A DNA stretch of 53,693 nucleotides from JBBDYH01 sp040901795 (GTDB taxonomy: Bacteria; Planctomycetota; Planctomycetia; Pirellulales; JALHPA01). The notes under the pieces were generated by a model. The model was not told where the DNA came from, made no database searches, and was given only the letters and a program-made list of their open reading frames with translations. Positions 38,341 through 46,971 of the stretch are shown here, piece after piece. The stretch lies in contig JBBDYH010000006.1 of the NCBI GenBank assembly GCA_040901795.1, forward strand, positions 1 to 53,693, given 5' to 3'. Made by a program: the position numbers and the translations under genes. Position 1 is the stretch's first letter, and the number at the start of each line of letters is the position of its first letter.

Positions 38341-38445
38341 GGTCTGGCTTCGACGGGGTCGCTAAGAGCCGTGCTTGATTGAAATCGTCAGGGAGGGGGC
38401 CACTTAGGCGATTCGCCGCAGGCGCCCCCAAGAAGGAGTTGATAC

Positions 38446-38706
38446 ATGAAGAAGCTATTCAGGCTGCTGATCGTGGTCGCAATCGTCATCGTTGCCGTCG
38501 GCTTCTACCGAGGCTGGTTCGCCCTGTCGAGTCCCGACGGCAACGACGGAAGCAACAAAGTCAATGTGAATCTGACGATGGATAGGGACAAGATCAAAGA
38601 CGATGCCAAGGCGGTAAAAGAGAAGTCCGCCGAGTTGACGGAAAACGTGATCGGGGGAGAGAAAAACTCCGCCGATCGCCCAGCAAACCATGTGGAAACG
38701 AAGTAA
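38446..38706 (+). CDS. Small membrane-anchored protein (86 aa)
   Basis: The product has an amino-terminal transmembrane helix (LFRLLIVVAIVIVAVGFYRG, 4-23) followed by a polar, charged tail (KVNVNLTMDRDKIKDDAKAV) that is probably a short amphipathic helix on the outer face. AAGGAG lies 10 nt before the ATG. The general pattern (helix, GWF, then VNxxMDRDKIKxDA) is one I associate with conserved small planctomycete proteins, but I cannot name a function. It sits between csrA and the DUF3309 gene, all in one direction. Confidence 0.7.
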   Translation: MKKLFRLLIVVAIVIVAVGFYRGWFALSSPDGNDGSNKVNVNLTMDRDKIKDDAKAVKEKSAELTENVIGGEKNSADRPANHVETK

Positions 38707-38756
38707 AGCTCCCCATCAAATTACCAGGTTCGACTTTTGATTTAAGGAGACTGAAA

Positions 38757-38912
38757 ATGCTCGGCACGATCTTGATCGTGATATTGATTCTGATGCTATT
38801 AGGGGCGATACCCAGGTGGGGGCACAGCAGGAACTGGGGTTATGGTCCGAGCGGTGGACTGGGACTGATCGTGCTGATTCTGATCGTCCTGGTGCTGATG
38901 GGACGTATCTAA
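38757..38912 (+). CDS. DUF3309 family small membrane protein (51 aa)
   Basis: The 51-aa product consists of two hydrophobic helices (LGTILIVILILMLLGAIP and GLGLIVLILIVLVLMG) joined by the conserved loop RWGHSRNWGYGPSGG, which is the DUF3309 signature. Members are found in many soil and rock bacteria, often near stress genes; the role is unknown. AAGGAG 9 nt upstream gives a strong start. It belongs to the run csrA, 86-aa protein, DUF3309, hybrid kinase. Confidence 0.85.
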   Translation: MLGTILIVILILMLLGAIPRWGHSRNWGYGPSGGLGLIVLILIVLVLMGRI

Positions 38913-38916
38913 ACCG

Positions 38917-39021
38917 ATGCCGAGTCCAAATATCAGTGTACCTGGATTCATCGATGAGCTGCCGCGCTACTTGAAGTCGCTGTGCGCGAGCGGTGATGCG
39001 ACGTACAGAAAGACGACATGA
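38917..39021 (+). CDS. Possible 34-aa leader peptide coupled to the hybrid kinase
   Basis: A 34-codon frame (MPSPNISVPGFIDELPRYLK and a short tail) runs from 4 nt after the DUF3309 stop and ends in an ATGA overlap with the kinase start. The kinase itself lacks a Shine-Dalgarno, so translation through this frame would couple the two. It could also be the remnant of a larger upstream domain, since similar PAS modules occur in CheB-CheR-PAS fusions. No ribosome binding site of its own is clear. Confidence 0.3.
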   Translation: MPSPNISVPGFIDELPRYLKSLCASGDATYRKTT

Positions 39022-41249
39022 TGGAACGACCGCTGGTCGAAGACATTCAGAACTACGCGCAGGACATCGTGGATACGGTGCGCGAGCCGCTGTTGATCCT
39101 CGATGCCACGCTGCGCGTCCGGTCCGCCAACCGCGCTTTTTACCAGACGTTCCACGTTTCGCCCGGGGAAACCGAGGGCCAGCTCATCTACGAGCTGGGC
39201 AACGGCCAATGGGACATCCCCGATCTGCGCACGCTCTTGGAGGACATCGTCCCGCAGAGTTCCGTCTTCGACGACTTCGAGCTGGAACACACCTTTCCCG
39301 CCATCGGCCGCAGGGTGATGCTGCTTAACGCGCGGAAACTCCAGGCCGGAGACCACGGCGAGCTCTTGGTTTTGGCGATGGAGGACGTGACGGCTCGGCG
39401 GCGCATTGAAGCGGATTTGAAGGCCATCGAGACCTACGCTCAGAACATCGTCGATACCGTGCGCGAGCCGCTCTTGATATTGGATGCTACGCTGCGCGTC
39501 CGGTCCGCCAACCGCGCTTTCTATCAAACGTTTCACGTCTCGCACGGAGAGACTGAGGGCCGCCTGATCTACGAGCTGGGCAACGGTCAATGGGATATTC
39601 CCGACCTGCGAACGTTACTGGAGGACATCGTCCCGAAGAGTTCCGTCTTCGACGACTTCGAGCTGGAGCACACCTTCCCGGCCATCGGCCGCAGGGTGAT
39701 GCTGCTCAACGCCCGCAAGCTCCAGGCGGGCCACCATGGCGAGCTACTCGTGCTGGCAATGGAGGACGTCACCGAACGGCGGCGCGTCGAGGAAGAGGTG
39801 GCTAAAGCGAAGGAAGCCGCCGAAGCCGCCAACCGCGCCAAAAGCGCCTTCTTGGCGAACATGTCGCACGAAATTCGCACCCCCATGAACGCCATCCTGG
39901 GGTTCTCGCAATTGATGCTGCGGGACCAGGCTCTCACCGCCAAACAAAGCCAGTACTTGGGCACCATCAACCGCAGCGGCGAGCATTTGCTCGCACTGAT
40001 CAACGACATCCTAGAGATGTCGAAAATCGAGGCCGGCCGCACCACCTTGAATCCAACCACCTTCGATCTGTCCGAATTGCTCAAGGACCTGGAGATGATG
40101 TTCCGCGTCCGTACCGACGCGAAAAGGTTGTCTTTCCGCGTGGAGCTGATCGGCGACGTCCCGCAATACATCGTGTCCGACATCAACAAGCTGCGCCAGG
40201 TGTTTATCAACGTGTTGGGCAACGCGGTCAAGTTTACGGAGCGGGGCGGTGTCGGCGTGCGCGTGTGCGCGGACCGTCAGGGCGAGACCGGACCCTGCCT
40301 GCGCGTCGAAGTAGAGGACACCGGCCCGGGCATCTCGGCGGACGAGCAAGGCAAGTTGTTTCGACATTTCGAGCAAACCAAAACCGGGCAACAGGCGGGG
40401 ACCGGAACGGGGCTCGGTCTGGCGATCAGCCGGGAGTTTATACGCCTGATGGGCGGTGACATTACGGTGAAGAGTCATGTCGGTAAAGGCAGCGTCTTCG
40501 TGATTGACTTGCCGCTGAGAGAGGGTGAGGCGCACGCGGTGCAAACCAAGGACACGGGCCGGCATGTGCTGAAGCTCCAACCCGGTCAGGCGAAGTGCCG
40601 CGTGCTAATTGCCGACGACATTGAGAATAACCGCGAGCTATTGGCGCAGCTACTTGGCCCTGTGGGTTTTGAGATCCGGCTGGCGACCGACGGCGAGGAA
40701 GCGGTCAAGGAGTTTGAGCAATGGAAGCCTCATCTGATCCTGATGGATTTCCGCATGCCAGTGATGGATGGCCATGAGGCGATTCGCCAAATCCGAGCGG
40801 GCCGCCGCGGCAAGGAAACCAAGATCATCGCGGTAACTGCCAGTGCGATGGAAGAAAACCGCCAGGAGCTGCTGGAGATCGGCGCCGACGATTTTATTGG
40901 CAAACCGTTTCAGGAAGCGGAGCTGTTCGAGAAGATCCACACGCACCTCGGCGTCGAGTACGTTTACGCCGATCAGCGCGCAGCCGCAGCCCCGGAAGAA
41001 ACGATCGACTTCCCGGAGTCGCTGGCGAGGTTGTCGCAGGATCTCATACATCCGATGCTTGAGGCAATCATCCGGGCGGATTTGGATGATCTGCTGGAAA
41101 AGATCCACGACGTTGAAATCCGCGATCAACGCCTCGCCCAGGAGCTGCGTCGCCTGGCCGAACACTTTGAGTATCAGAAGCTACTCGACTTATTCGGAAC
41201 GGGAGAAGCCGCGGCAAGTTCATTGACTTTTGCCGGGAGCGATCGATGA
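39018..41249 (+). CDS. Hybrid sensor histidine kinase with two near-identical PAS domains and a receiver
   Basis: The 743-aa soluble protein contains PAS1 (about 10-130), PAS2 (about 137-258), HisKA with His284 in NMSHEIRTPMNAILGF, a HATPase domain (N box NVLGNAVKFT, G boxes DTGPGIS and GTGLGLAI, about 390-505) and a receiver (about 527-645) with Asp577 (LILMDFRMP) and Lys in IGKPF. A carboxy-terminal tail of 85 residues is mostly helical. No membrane segment is present, so it senses a cytoplasmic signal. The PAS domains differ at only a few positions over 127 residues, pointing to a recent in-frame duplication. The stop overlaps the start of the receiver-phosphatase gene (ATGA, 41246-41249). 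Confidence 0.92.
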   Translation: MMERPLVEDIQNYAQDIVDTVREPLLILDATLRVRSANRAFYQTFHVSPGETEGQLIYELGNGQWDIPDLRTLLEDIVPQSSVFDDFELEHTFPAIGRRVMLLNARKLQAGDHGELLVLAMEDVTARRRIEADLKAIETYAQNIVDTVREPLLILDATLRVRSANRAFYQTFHVSHGETEGRLIYELGNGQWDIPDLRTLLEDIVPKSSVFDDFELEHTFPAIGRRVMLLNARKLQAGHHGELLVLAMEDVTERRRVEEEVAKAKEAAEAANRAKSAFLANMSHEIRTPMNAILGFSQLMLRDQALTAKQSQYLGTINRSGEHLLALINDILEMSKIEAGRTTLNPTTFDLSELLKDLEMMFRVRTDAKRLSFRVELIGDVPQYIVSDINKLRQVFINVLGNAVKFTERGGVGVRVCADRQGETGPCLRVEVEDTGPGISADEQGKLFRHFEQTKTGQQAGTGTGLGLAISREFIRLMGGDITVKSHVGKGSVFVIDLPLREGEAHAVQTKDTGRHVLKLQPGQAKCRVLIADDIENNRELLAQLLGPVGFEIRLATDGEEAVKEFEQWKPHLILMDFRMPVMDGHEAIRQIRAGRRGKETKIIAVTASAMEENRQELLEIGADDFIGKPFQEAELFEKIHTHLGVEYVYADQRAAAAPEETIDFPESLARLSQDLIHPMLEAIIRADLDDLLEKIHDVEIRDQRLAQELRRLAEHFEYQKLLDLFGTGEAAASSLTFAGSDR

Positions 41250-42580
41250 GTTTGCAAACGGTTGACATTGAAGCCGGTCGCGAGAATGGCGCCGCGTCTT
41301 CCGTACACGGTGCGACCACCGCCGCTCGGGACTTGCTCGTATCCGCGGGACAGGCGAAGTCCCCACGATCCACCGGTGGCATCCTGGTGGTGGACGACGC
41401 AGCGGCAAATCTCCAGGTGCTGGCCGGCATGCTCAAAGACCGCGGATATAAAGCTCGCCCCGTTCCCAGCGGCAAGCTGGCGCTCCTGGCGGCGCGGCGC
41501 GACCCCCCGGACTTGATCCTGCTCGATATCAACATGCCGGAGATGAACGGCTACGAAGTATGCGAATGCCTTAAGGCAGACGCCGAGCTCAAGGACATTC
41601 CTGTCATCTTCATCAGCGCTCTTACGGAACCGCTGGACAAGGTCAAGGCTTTTTGCATCGGCGGCGTGGATTACCTTACCAAGCCGTTTCAGATGGAAGA
41701 ATTGCACGCGCGCGTCGAGACGCACCTGAAGCTCCGCCGCCTGCAAGTCGAGTTGGAGGAGACCAACGAGCGACTGGCGAAGGTCAACACCCGTATGACC
41801 CGTGACCTGAAGGCGGCGGCAAGGATCCAGGAGTCGTTCTTACCCCGCAAGGTACGTCGCATCCTGGGCACGGACTTCGCTTGGAACTACCAACCCTGCG
41901 ACGAACTGGGCGGCGACGGCCTGAACATCATCGCGCTTGGCAATGACAAGGTCGCGCTTTATGTCCTGGACGTGAGCGGCCATGGCGTCGCGTCGGCGCT
42001 ATTGTCAGTGACGCTGAGCCGCCTCCTCTCGCCGCCGTCGGAGCCGTCCTCGATTCTGATCCGCGATGATGATGCTACGGTGGGGCCGGGAGACGCGCGC
42101 GGAACAAGGTTCGACATCACGCCGCCGGCTGAGGTCGCCGACCGCCTGAATCGACTCTTCCCGTTCGACCTGGCCACCCAGCAGTTCGCTACGATGATCT
42201 ACGGAATCCTGAACGTTTCGAGCGGGGAGTTCCGCTACGTCTCCGCAGGCCACCCCGGCCCAGTGCATGTGCCGTGCGGCGCCGATCCGGTGATTCTGGA
42301 AAGCCAGGGGTTCGCGATCGGCCTGGCCGAAGGGGCCTACGAGGAACGGTCGGTTCGATTGGGCGCCGGGGACCGTCTGTACCTTTACTCGGATGGCGTT
42401 CCCGAAGCGATGGATGCAGCCGGCGAACAGTTTGGCAACGTCCGGCTGCTGGAGGCGATCGGCCGAGGGTCGTCCGGGCCGATACAGGAGAGCGTCGCTG
42501 CCCTCGTGAGCACGATCGCGCGATGGCATGGATCGGCGAGACCCCAAGACGATATCTCCATCCTTGCGGTCGAGGTCTAA
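41246..42580 (+). CDS. Response regulator with SpoIIE/PP2C-type phosphatase output
   Basis: The 444-aa product has a receiver domain (about 44-165, acidic DD 50-51, Asp94 in LILLDINMP, Lys in YLTKPF), a coiled-coil linker (LQVELEETNERLAKVNTRMT) and a SpoIIE-type phosphatase (about 190-444) with metal-binding motifs GGDGLN, VLDVSGHGVASALLS, YSDGVPEA and DDISILAVEV. RsbU-like enzymes dephosphorylate STAS anti-anti-sigma proteins, linking a phosphorelay to partner switching; no STAS or anti-sigma gene is in the window. The ATGA overlap with the hybrid kinase strongly suggests that the two form one signalling pair. Confidence 0.92.
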   Translation: MSLQTVDIEAGRENGAASSVHGATTAARDLLVSAGQAKSPRSTGGILVVDDAAANLQVLAGMLKDRGYKARPVPSGKLALLAARRDPPDLILLDINMPEMNGYEVCECLKADAELKDIPVIFISALTEPLDKVKAFCIGGVDYLTKPFQMEELHARVETHLKLRRLQVELEETNERLAKVNTRMTRDLKAAARIQESFLPRKVRRILGTDFAWNYQPCDELGGDGLNIIALGNDKVALYVLDVSGHGVASALLSVTLSRLLSPPSEPSSILIRDDDATVGPGDARGTRFDITPPAEVADRLNRLFPFDLATQQFATMIYGILNVSSGEFRYVSAGHPGPVHVPCGADPVILESQGFAIGLAEGAYEERSVRLGAGDRLYLYSDGVPEAMDAAGEQFGNVRLLEAIGRGSSGPIQESVAALVSTIARWHGSARPQDDISILAVEV

Positions 42581-42726
42581 CCTTACGGCCCCCTGGAAAA
42601 CATCAAGCTCATTCACTTGTCACAGCAACCCTTGAATTAGTTTTCCCTCAGATTCGGCAACATGCAGAGCACGCAGCACAAAAAAAGCAAATAGCCAACA
42701 ACCGCTTCCCAAAAAAGAGCAACTAA

Positions 42727-44001
42727 ATGCCGCACCGACTAATCCCAGCTTGGAAAGAATCCAGGCCTCTCGTTCGACCCCTGTTTGTTTCGACCTATCC
42801 CCCCGAAGAATGCGGCCTGGCAACCTTTACGAAGGATTCGGCCGACGCCGTGGACCTGGCGGCGGAGGATACGGTGTCGTCTGTGGCGGCAATCGAAAAA
42901 ACGAGTGGGTTGAAATACGAAGACCCGCGAGTCGTTCATACCATCGACAATAGTCACGAGGATGCCTACCAACTCGCGGCCGAGGCGGCCAATGATGGGC
43001 CCATTGAGGTCGTGAGTTTGCAACACGAATTCGGCCTTTACCCGGACGAATGGGGCGCGCGGGTGCTGGACCTGGTGGACGCTTGTTGCAAGCCGGTGGT
43101 CACGACCTTCCACACGCTCTTGAGTCAGCCGGATCCCTTGCCCCGCCGTATCATTCAAAACCTGGCGGCAAATAGCGATGGGATTGTCGTCATGACGCAC
43201 GTGGCACGACAGCTTTTGGCGCGTGTCTATGACGTGTCCGGACCACATGTCCGCGTGATTCCTCATGGCGTTCCAGAGGTAGCCTATCCAGGCACGAACG
43301 GGCGCGCGAAGGCGGCGCTCGGCTTGGGCGATCGGCCGGTGATTTGCACTTTTGGACTTATCAGTCGTGGAAAAGGGCTGGAGTACATGATCCAAGCCAT
43401 GCCCCGAATCGTCGCCGCCCATCCCGACGCCGTTTATCGGATCGTCGGCGCTACGCACCCGCAAGTCAAACGCCACGAAGGCGAAGTCTATCGTGAAAGC
43501 CTGGCTGAGATGGCGCGATCTCTCGGGGTCGGCGCCAACGTCGAATTCGTGAACAAGTTCCTGCTTCTGGAGGATCTGCTTGCGCACCTTGAGGCCTGCG
43601 ACGTCTACGTCACTCCCTATCCGGGGAAAGATCAAATCGCGAGCGGCACGCTCGCATATGCCATGGCGGCCGGTCGTGCGATCGTCAGCACACCCTATTT
43701 GTACGCCGAGGAGGTCTTAGCCGAAGGGCGTGGTCAGCTCGTGCCTTTCCGACAAAGCGAGGCGCTGGCCGAAGCCACTTTGCGGTTCTTGAGTGATTCC
43801 ACATTTCGTATTGCTGCACAGCGAAAGAGCTACGAATATGCCAGGCCAATGTTTTGGCCGAACGTAGGCCGGCAGTATTTGGAGTTCTACAACGAAATTG
43901 CGACCGCCAGCCGCACGCGCCGGGAGAGGCTCTTTCGCACGATCTATTCAACTGCGGCGCTGGCTACGGTTTCCAGCAACGGTGCAGGAAGAGGCCTGTA
44001 A
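42727..44001 (+). CDS. GT4-family glycosyltransferase
   Basis: The 424-aa product has a GT-B fold. The Rossmann amino-terminus is VRPLFVSTYPPEECGLATFT, with VSLQHEFGLYPDEW and TTFHTLL downstream. The nucleotide-sugar half contains ICTFGLISRGKGLEYMIQA, YRIVGATHP, VEFVNKFL, YVTPYPGKDQIASGTLAYAM and the following A-x-G segment. It should transfer a sugar from an NDP donor (probably GDP- or UDP-linked) in the cytoplasm. Homologues are found next to GH130 genes in other bacteria (family knowledge). It overlaps the next gene by 1 nt (TAATG), so the three glycan genes form an operon. Confidence 0.85.
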   Translation: MPHRLIPAWKESRPLVRPLFVSTYPPEECGLATFTKDSADAVDLAAEDTVSSVAAIEKTSGLKYEDPRVVHTIDNSHEDAYQLAAEAANDGPIEVVSLQHEFGLYPDEWGARVLDLVDACCKPVVTTFHTLLSQPDPLPRRIIQNLAANSDGIVVMTHVARQLLARVYDVSGPHVRVIPHGVPEVAYPGTNGRAKAALGLGDRPVICTFGLISRGKGLEYMIQAMPRIVAAHPDAVYRIVGATHPQVKRHEGEVYRESLAEMARSLGVGANVEFVNKFLLLEDLLAHLEACDVYVTPYPGKDQIASGTLAYAMAAGRAIVSTPYLYAEEVLAEGRGQLVPFRQSEALAEATLRFLSDSTFRIAAQRKSYEYARPMFWPNVGRQYLEFYNEIATASRTRRERLFRTIYSTAALATVSSNGAGRGL

Positions 44002-45074
44002 TGCAAGTTCGTGGCACAATCTCGCTGGATCATCTGGATCAAATGACCGATTCGACGGGACTGATCCAGCACGCAATCTATAGCATCCCGCGGCGCGAAA
44101 GTGGTTACACCACGGACGACAACGCCCGTGCCTTGCGGCTGTGCGCGCGTCTGTGGCGGCAGCGCCCCGAGCGCCATATGCTCAGCCGAGTCTCCGGCTA
44201 TCTCAGCTTTCTGGAGTATGCCCGCTGTCCCGGTCGCGGGTTCCATAACTTCCTGAGTTACGACCGCCGCTGGCTGGATGCGGAGGGTTGTGGCGACTGC
44301 CAGGGCCAGGCGGTCCGCGCTCTGGCTGAGGTGCTCGGCAGCAATCTTCCGGACGACCACCGTGCGTTGGCTCGGGAATTGATCGACGCGGTTGTCCCAG
44401 CGCTTGCCGACTTGCGGAGTCTGCGCGCACAAGCCTACATCGTGCTGGCTTGGGGACATCTGTGGACAGCCGGAGTGAAGGACATCGAACTGCTCGAAAG
44501 CGTCGCCTGGTCCGCGGCCCGGCGGCTGGTCGAATGCTACCACCGCGCCCTGCGTCCCAATTGGCCGTGGTTCGAGTCGCGGATGACGTATGCCAACGCA
44601 GTCTTGCCACACGCGTTGTTCATCGCGGCGCGTCGTTGGCCCAATGAGCCGTTTCTCAAAGTCGCGGAAACCTCGTTTGCCTTCCTCGATGGCGTGACGA
44701 CGTCCGGAGACGTATTTTCGCCCATCGGCAATCAGGGTTGGTTTCCGCACGGTGAAGCCAAGGCCGCCTACGACCAGCAACCGGTGGAAGCGGTCACGAT
44801 GGCGGAGGCTGCGCTTGCCGCGTTCGGCATGCTCGGCCAGGAGAAATGCCTGGCCACGTTCGACCGCGCCTCCGCTTGGTTTCATGGCCAAAACAGCTTG
44901 AAACAACCGCTTGCCGATTCGGAACGCGGCGCCTGCCGCGATGGCCTTCAGTTTTCCGGCGTGAATCGAAACCAGGGAGCGGAATCGACGCTCGCTTATT
45001 TGTGGACCAAATTGCAGAACGTGGAACTCCAGCAAGCGCTCGGCGATGATCGCGCGGCTGAGGCGATTGCGTAA
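44001..45074 (+). CDS. Alpha/alpha-toroid glycosidase-like protein linked to GT4/GH130
   Basis: The 357-aa product contains DHLDQMTDSTGLIQHAIYSI, GYTTDDNARALRLCARL and RGFHNFLSYDRRWL, sequences typical of the carboxy-terminal domain of GT4-like fusions in Bacteroidetes and planctomycetes, which is predicted to be an (alpha/alpha)6 toroid of glycoside-hydrolase ancestry. Candidate acidic residues are D38-D39 (TDDN) and the late GVNRNQGAESTLAYL segment. Activity is unproven: it may trim, bind or transfer the glycan made by the adjacent glycosyltransferase. The start at 44001 overlaps the upstream stop. Confidence 0.65.
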   Translation: MQVRGTISLDHLDQMTDSTGLIQHAIYSIPRRESGYTTDDNARALRLCARLWRQRPERHMLSRVSGYLSFLEYARCPGRGFHNFLSYDRRWLDAEGCGDCQGQAVRALAEVLGSNLPDDHRALARELIDAVVPALADLRSLRAQAYIVLAWGHLWTAGVKDIELLESVAWSAARRLVECYHRALRPNWPWFESRMTYANAVLPHALFIAARRWPNEPFLKVAETSFAFLDGVTTSGDVFSPIGNQGWFPHGEAKAAYDQQPVEAVTMAEAALAAFGMLGQEKCLATFDRASAWFHGQNSLKQPLADSERGACRDGLQFSGVNRNQGAESTLAYLWTKLQNVELQQALGDDRAAEAIA

Positions 45075-45082
45075 CCCGTAAC

Positions 45083-45158
45083 AAAAGGGGACTGGCTCCG
45101 AGCAGAATATGCGAGCCTTTGCGAATTTGGCATGCGTCTCGGTGCCTGTCCCATTTTT
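45083..45158. repeat. Imperfect 20-bp inverted repeat (REP/MITE-like) before GH130 gene
   Basis: Arms 45083-45102 (AAAAGGGGACTGGCTCCGAG) and 45138-45157 are complementary at 17 of 20 positions. The outer sequence resembles the GGGGACAGGCACC motif seen in REP-type elements. It lies between the toroid-protein and GH130 genes and could reduce read-through. Confidence 0.7.
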
Positions 45159-45192
45159 TCAGACCAGAAACCTTCCAATTCAGGACATCCTA

Positions 45193-46197
45193 ATGCTGCG
45201 AGAATCAAAAGCTCCTAACATTTACACGGAGCTTTTCCATCGTCATTCGGCCAACCCGATCCTCACCGCCGCGGACTGGCCCTACCCGGCACATACCGTG
45301 TTCAACGCGGGGGCGTGTCAATTGGCTGAGGAAACCGTCTTGCTTGTGCGAGTTGAAGACCGCCGCGGCCATTCACATCTCACCGTCGCCAGGAGCAATG
45401 ACGGAGTATCGAACTGGCGAATCAATCCCCAGCCTAGCTTCTCAGCCGATCCGGAGAACTTCTCAGAAGAAGCCTGGGGTGTGGAAGATCCGCGATTGAC
45501 CTGGCTGGAAGACCGGAAGGAGTGGATCATCGCCTATACGGCTTACTCACCGAGTGGTCCTCTAGTTTCCATGGCGCGTACCAAGGACTTCCACTCGTTC
45601 TCTCGGCTTGGCCCCGTCATGCCGCCCGAAGACAAGGATGCCGCCATCTTTCCCCGCAAGTTCGGCAATCGGTATGCGATGATTCATCGGCCGGTTTCGG
45701 CGGGCAGTTCGGGGGCTCACATCTGGCTCTCCTTCTCTCCAGACCTGACGCATTGGGGCGACCATCACATCTTATTGCACGCGCGCCGCGGAGCGTGGTG
45801 GGATGCAAACAAAATCGGCTTGAGCCCGCCTCCGTTGGAAACCCCCGAGGGCTGGCTGATCCTCTACCATGGGGTGCGGAACACCGCCGGTGGATGCCTG
45901 TATCGCCTGGGGTTCGCACTGCTGGACTTGGAAGATCCTTGTCGAGTCCTCCGCCGCAGCGACGAATGGATCTTTGCGCCCGAAATGCCCTACGAGCGCC
46001 AAGGCGACGTCAACGGCGTGGTGTTTCCCTGCGGTTGGATTCTCGACAAAACGAGTGGCAGAATCCGCATCTACTATGGCGGCGCGGACTCTTGCCTGGC
46101 GTTGGCGACTGCACAGCTCGACGACGTGCTGGACTACGTGCGAAAGTGCCCCGCGCCACCGGCGCCCAAACGTGCGCGAATGATCGTGGTTGACTGA
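45193..46197 (+). CDS. GH130-family glycosidase/phosphorylase (beta-mannoside-active type)
   Basis: The 334-aa product is a five-bladed propeller of GH130 type: HRHSANPILTAADWPYPAHTV, FNAGACQL, then LLVRVEDRRGHSHLTVARS, EDPRLTWLEDRKEWIIAYTA, YAMIHRPV, HHILLHARRGAWWDANKIGL, GWLILYHGVRNT and ADSCLALATAQLDDVLDYV. GH130 enzymes phosphorolyse or hydrolyse beta-mannosides such as mannosyl-glucose, mannobiose and beta-1,2-oligomannans. The Asp in VEDPRL is the expected general-acid residue. The start was put at 45193, at the family-like beginning; AGGA is 9 nt upstream. It is the third gene of the GT4 cluster and may use inorganic phosphate to break down the glycan its neighbours build. Confidence 0.88.
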   Translation: MLRESKAPNIYTELFHRHSANPILTAADWPYPAHTVFNAGACQLAEETVLLVRVEDRRGHSHLTVARSNDGVSNWRINPQPSFSADPENFSEEAWGVEDPRLTWLEDRKEWIIAYTAYSPSGPLVSMARTKDFHSFSRLGPVMPPEDKDAAIFPRKFGNRYAMIHRPVSAGSSGAHIWLSFSPDLTHWGDHHILLHARRGAWWDANKIGLSPPPLETPEGWLILYHGVRNTAGGCLYRLGFALLDLEDPCRVLRRSDEWIFAPEMPYERQGDVNGVVFPCGWILDKTSGRIRIYYGGADSCLALATAQLDDVLDYVRKCPAPPAPKRARMIVVD

Positions 46198-46971
46198 GGG
46201 ACTCCAGCGGCTCAATCGCGTTGTCGAGCCAAGGGGATCGCCGCGCCTCGGGAGCGGGTTTTTGCGAAAATAAGTCGAATCACGGATTCTGCGCGGTAAT
46301 TCGAAGTTGGCGGCCCGTGCAGATCCGCCGCAAGGCGTTGTGGCGTGGTGAAATGGGTCGTCGCTACAGACAGCGGAGGGGATTTGCCGCGATTTTGTTT
46401 GCGGGTTCGCGCCGATTTCGATGGCCAAGGACGAATTTTTTTCTATTTGGCGAGTTGTTGCACGAAAACGGGGGTTGAGCGGAAATAATCCCAGTCGGCG
46501 GGTGGCCTTGTTTTGGTGCTAAGTCTTCTTCGCCGCACGATTTCAGTCGATTGCAGCGGCTGGGAAGGCGGCGAATTCTTGCACTTTTGAGCGCACTTTA
46601 ATTCGACCACCGCACATCAGAGGGCGTCATTCGGGGCTCCTGACAGGTGTCGCTCTGCCGTGGCCTTACGACAGGAGGTCCCATAAACGCGGCAGCGCAC
46701 GCGGACGTATCGCGGAAGCGGCGTTGGACTTGTCGTCGAGTTGTCAAAGAGCGGAGCGGCACGGATGAGCGCGCATGTGATTATTCATACACTATAAGTG
46801 GCCTAGTTGTCAAGGGGGGGTCTGTTGTGCTTGCGGCGAATCGCGCGCGAAGCACAGTAAACCGATGGCGATTAGACTGTTGCGCACAGTTGACTTTGGC
46901 TATCTGAACCCCTAGCTTGCGCCCATCTCCGTTCGTTTCGATCGGTTTAGCATTAATGGGGGCGTCCATCG
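46198..46971. other. Long intergenic region before the giant LEPR/Rhs gene
   Basis: No convincing gene lies in these 774 nt; short frames here have poor composition. Features seen: a run of seven T at about 46436-46442 without a clear stem, an A/T-rich stretch TTATTCATACACTATAAG (46780-46797), and a possible promoter TTGACT (46890-46895) with TAGCTT (46913-46918), 17 bp apart. A G-rich stretch (46958-46962) about 10 nt upstream may serve as ribosome binding site for the ATG at 46972. Confidence 0.4.
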
